Assembly (NCBI GenBank): GCA_030268105.1 | Contig: BSDZ01000080.1 | Location: 3,287,501-3,351,500, forward strand | Length of the DNA: 64,000 bases | Origin: Volvox africanus | Lineage: Eukaryota > Chlorophyta > Chlorophyceae > Chlamydomonadales > Volvocaceae | Reading direction: 5' to 3' | Translations under genes and position numbers: made by a program | In this document: piece by piece, positions 60,919-64,000 of the stretch | Layout of the letters: each line of letters starts with the position of its first letter | Position numbering within the stretch: the first letter of the stretch is position 1 | Notes under the pieces: generated by a model | Databases searched by the model: none | What the model was told of the DNA's origin: nothing | The model's input: only the letters and a program-made list of their open reading frames with translations

Positions 60919-62095
60919 ATGCGTCAGCTCAAACATCATGAACAAAAACTGCTTAAGAAAGTGGACTTCCTCCGATGGAAGAACGATGACAATATCCGGG
61001 AGGTGCAGGTAACCTAATGGGACGAACGCCCTGTCTTTCGCTTTCCTTGTTTAACAATTTAATCCTTTGATTTTAAGGGTTTTGAAGTTGTTAATGTTGT
61101 AACTTCGGTCTTCCTCTTGGCCGCCGATAGGTAATGCGGCGATATCACATCCAGGGACGCGACGATTACAAGAAGTACAACAAATTATGCGGCATGGTCT
61201 TGAAGCTGACAAATGTTTTAAAACAGCTAGATCCTAAGGACACCGCGAGAATTGAGTTAACCGACCAACTGCTGGAAAAGTGAGAAGGGAAATTTGTGTA
61301 CACTGCGGCACTACAGTTCTGGTTTGACCCCCTGGACTTCAACTCCGCAACTCCGCAACCCCGCCTCAATTCTCACCCCTGCATTAATCTAGATGTTTAG
61401 TATGCTGTCCCCGCCCTACGTAACCCGCATATTGATAGGCTACACAGTATGGGTGTCCTCCCCATGAAGAAGAGCCTTGTACAATGCGAAAAACTGTCCA
61501 CGTCAGCATTCTGCCGGAGGCGGTTGGCAGTTGTTATGGTCCGAATTAAAATGGCTGAAACGCTTCGTGAGGCGGTTACCTTCATTGAGCAGGTATGCAC
61601 ATTGGGTACGGACATCTGCTGGTAGCCCATGTGCAGGCCCAGACGTGAACTATGACCTTAGCCTCGCCTCAGGCATGCTGGGTTCGGATCTGCGCAGCAA
61701 CTAAGCTTTCACAGGACGTGGCTGGCGCCAGTGTTAGTGCATGCTTCCCATTCTGCGCCTCATCAGTGTTTACGAAGATACTACAGGCACGGGCACATGT
61801 TGCGATGTGTGGCTGGCGTTTGGCGACTTTACAAGGTCAGCTTGTCATCGGAAAGAGAGCTAGGTATAAGTACCCAAACGCGGCCGATGCCATAGCTGAC
61901 GCGCTCCATTATTGTTGTGCAAATTCGCGGCTGGCGCAGGGCCACGTGCGTGTGGGTCCCGACACGGTGACGGACCCGGCCTTCCATGTGACTCGCAGCA
62001 TGGAGGACTTCGTCACCTGGGTGGACACGTCCAAGGTGAAGCGGAAAGTGCTCAAGTACAATGACAAGCTCGATGACTACGACCTGCTTATGTAA
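60919..62095 (+). CDS. IMP3: IMP3, U3 small nucleolar ribonucleoprotein subunit
   Basis: Component of the nucleolar small-subunit processome, which helps U3 snoRNA pair with pre-rRNA during 18S maturation. Exons 60919-61008, 61131-61279, 61439-61592 and 61940-62095 join in phase to 182 residues, the usual size of the family. The N-terminal [20 protein letters not shown] and [19 protein letters not shown] are diagnostic. The S4-type RNA-binding part follows: [27 protein letters not shown] and [19 protein letters not shown]. It ends [20 protein letters not shown], then DDYDLLM before TAA. It is related to the ribosomal protein uS4 family but lacks the plastid S4 features. TGTAA overlaps the stop (62091-62095); another at 62578-62582 is a more usual poly(A) position. 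Confidence 0.97.
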
Positions 62096-64000
62096 TTGGC
62101 GCTGCATCGTGTGTGTGGTAAGAGTGAGGACGTTCTTAGTGTACTCTAGTGACTGCAACCGTGTATCGTGACACAGTCTCAGCGTGTGTCAGAGCAGGAG
62201 CGGAGCTGTCGTATGCTGTGATATGCGGTATGGAGTAGGGGATGCGGAGCATCATGCCAAGCCGGAAGTCTTCCGTCCTGCGTTAATGGAGCTGTACGCG
62301 GCGGAGCGCAATCAAGTCAACCTAGGAAAGATTTGGAGTGGGACGTGTGAACAGCTTGTATGGTTTATGTTCATGTCTTATGTTCATATGCCCTATTGCC
62401 GTACACTGGTTGTCGTTCTCGTACATTTCGGCTCTTGAATGATTATTTTTGACCTTCTGGCCATGGGGACGGGAGATGCACGGTCTTCGTAGATGCACCG
62501 CCAATACGTTATGATGGCCGCAATCTAGGGAATTGCCGGTTGGTGTAAGTGCTCGTGACTCATGGAAGACGTGACACTGTAAACGTGGCTGCAGCTGGAA
62601 TGGCGCTGGCACCAGGGGGAAGCGGCTCCAGGGAAGGTGGAGAATGAGCTAGGAAATGACGGGCGGCAAAGCAGTGCCCACAAGGCTTTGGTTAGCCGTG
62701 GGAAGGAGTGCTCTCATTGGACAGAATGCAGCTGTAGAGGTCGGTCTGGACAACCGGGTTAAGCAGCGCTGCCCTGATAACGAGGCAGCCAGCGGACAGA
62801 TGCCGGCAACAGGCGATGGCAGCACCAGATAGATCGGCTCTGTTCCTGAATTACATTTCCCGGAGTGGGGATTGCTTTATTGTTTGGAAGCGTTTTGTTA
62901 GCTTTTTTTGTTTTTTCCTCGTGTTGCGACGGCGACTTTGGGCACATGGGCGCCATGCCAGGGTGGCGCCTGAGATTACGGTACAGTTCGAGGTCATTAG
63001 GTTCCATGCGATAATGGTTTCGAGGGGTCAGAAGTTTCATGCAGCTGTATCGATACCCCCCAATTTGTTGTTATTTTAGCCGTCACCCGTATTACTAGAT
63101 GTGTGCTTTCAGCCTATTTGCTCTGCCTGAGCACTTGGTCGGTCAAGGAGACCTATGTGGCACGAATCAATCATTTTGAGCTCGAGGGTTGGGGTTAAGC
63201 ACGAAACAGTTTCGTTCAGTTGTCGGCTTTTTGCGCGAAATGCAGCTGGTATCCCACTTTACGCCGTGTCCACGGGCGGCTGTGTTCAAACATGAAACGG
63301 TCTGGTTCATTCGTCCGCGTCTCGCACGAAATGCAGCTGGCAGTTATATCCAGTCATTATTTCAGCTCCCCATTAAACCCTTATTTCAGCTCTTTGCGTT
63401 CTTCCCACCCGTTTTCCACAATTGCATTCGGCATTAAACCGGGATTTTTGAGATTCTGATAAACCAGTTTTTCACAGCAAATGCCAAGCACCATCAGCCT
63501 GATGTGTTTTCCCTGATGTAAGGATGGATGCCAGCTTGTTGCAAAATATGACACGTCCCAATCGCTGTGTCGAGACGCAAATCCTTTGAAATGTTCTTAA
63601 AAGCTTACACTGCTGTGGCGCTTGTAGGGTTTAAGGCTCGATGTAAATTTGCTATCGATTGTACGTTGTATTCTGCGTTTATGTGTGCAACAATGGTAAT
63701 TGGTGTCGCGAGACGTCTGACAGCGTCCTTGAGCACACTGAAGCCAACGAGAGGCGTGGCAATAACCTGCACGCTGAAGGATGGGCATCTCGGTGAACGA
63801 ACATTCGAACAGAGCACGCACTTACAGAGGCGGGGCAACATCAAGGAATTGCACGGGAGGTGTCCCGCTGGGGTCAACCTTGTCGCCAATGCGATTATAT
63901 AACCATACGGGTCCTAATGGCGTGTGACAGCACATGAATCCGAACAACGAACACGACCGATTGCAAATAAAACCATCAGGAATCGTCTGACAAGAATTAA
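62096..64000. other. Downstream of IMP3, no gene supported
   Basis: The first 500 bp or so is probably IMP3 3' UTR. The rest has only short ORFs without motifs. The word CGAAATGCAGCTGG recurs at about 63237 and 63328, a weak direct repeat of roughly 90-bp spacing. Nothing else was recognised. Confidence 0.55.

Overview
The window looks like nuclear DNA of a volvocine green alga (Chlamydomonas/Gonium/Volvox relatives). Coding exons are GC-rich and rich in Ala/Gly, almost every gene is split by many short introns with GTGAG/GTGCG donors and CAG acceptors, the algal poly(A) word TGTAA recurs near gene ends, and the proteins match that group: plastid fatty-acid synthesis, flagellar-type SHIPPO repeats and plastid-targeted enzymes. 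All gene models were rebuilt by hand from splice sites, reading phase and family motifs. No RNA genes or CRISPR arrays were seen.

Layout. 1-3028 (+): plastid 3-oxoacyl-ACP reductase, cut at its 5' end by the window edge. 6879-9454 or further (-): a coiled-coil protein with a CCDC177-like N-terminal motif. 12111-23549 (-): one or two very large Ser/Gly/Ala/Pro-rich, mostly disordered proteins. 24345-26197 (-): a SHIPPO (STPG) repeat protein. 26639-31961 (+): a CNNM/DUF21-CBS membrane protein whose third intron holds about 1.1 kb of AT-rich, organelle-like DNA with a decayed reading frame. 33108-39220 (+): a fatty acyl-CoA reductase with large microsatellites in its introns. 42902-46780 (-): a SurE-type nucleotidase with a transit-like leader. 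48446-53068 (-) and 53787-57778 (+): two GH1 glycosidases arranged head to head, with patches of near-identity that run through introns. 58833-60424 (-): a rhodanese-domain protein. 60919-62095 (+): IMP3, a U3 snoRNP protein.

The genes do not form a pathway or operon. Three divergent pairs (SHIPPO/CNNM, GH1-A/GH1-B, rhodanese/IMP3) have intergenic spaces of about 440-720 bp that probably serve as two-way promoter regions. The reductase and the acyl-CoA reductase both concern lipid metabolism but lie 30 kb apart with unrelated genes between them.

The most unusual items are the inverted GH1 pair with mosaic gene conversion and an apparent GC-AG intron, and the organelle-like insertion in the CNNM intron. 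The possible single giant disordered gene and the microsatellite-filled introns of the acyl-CoA reductase also stand out.
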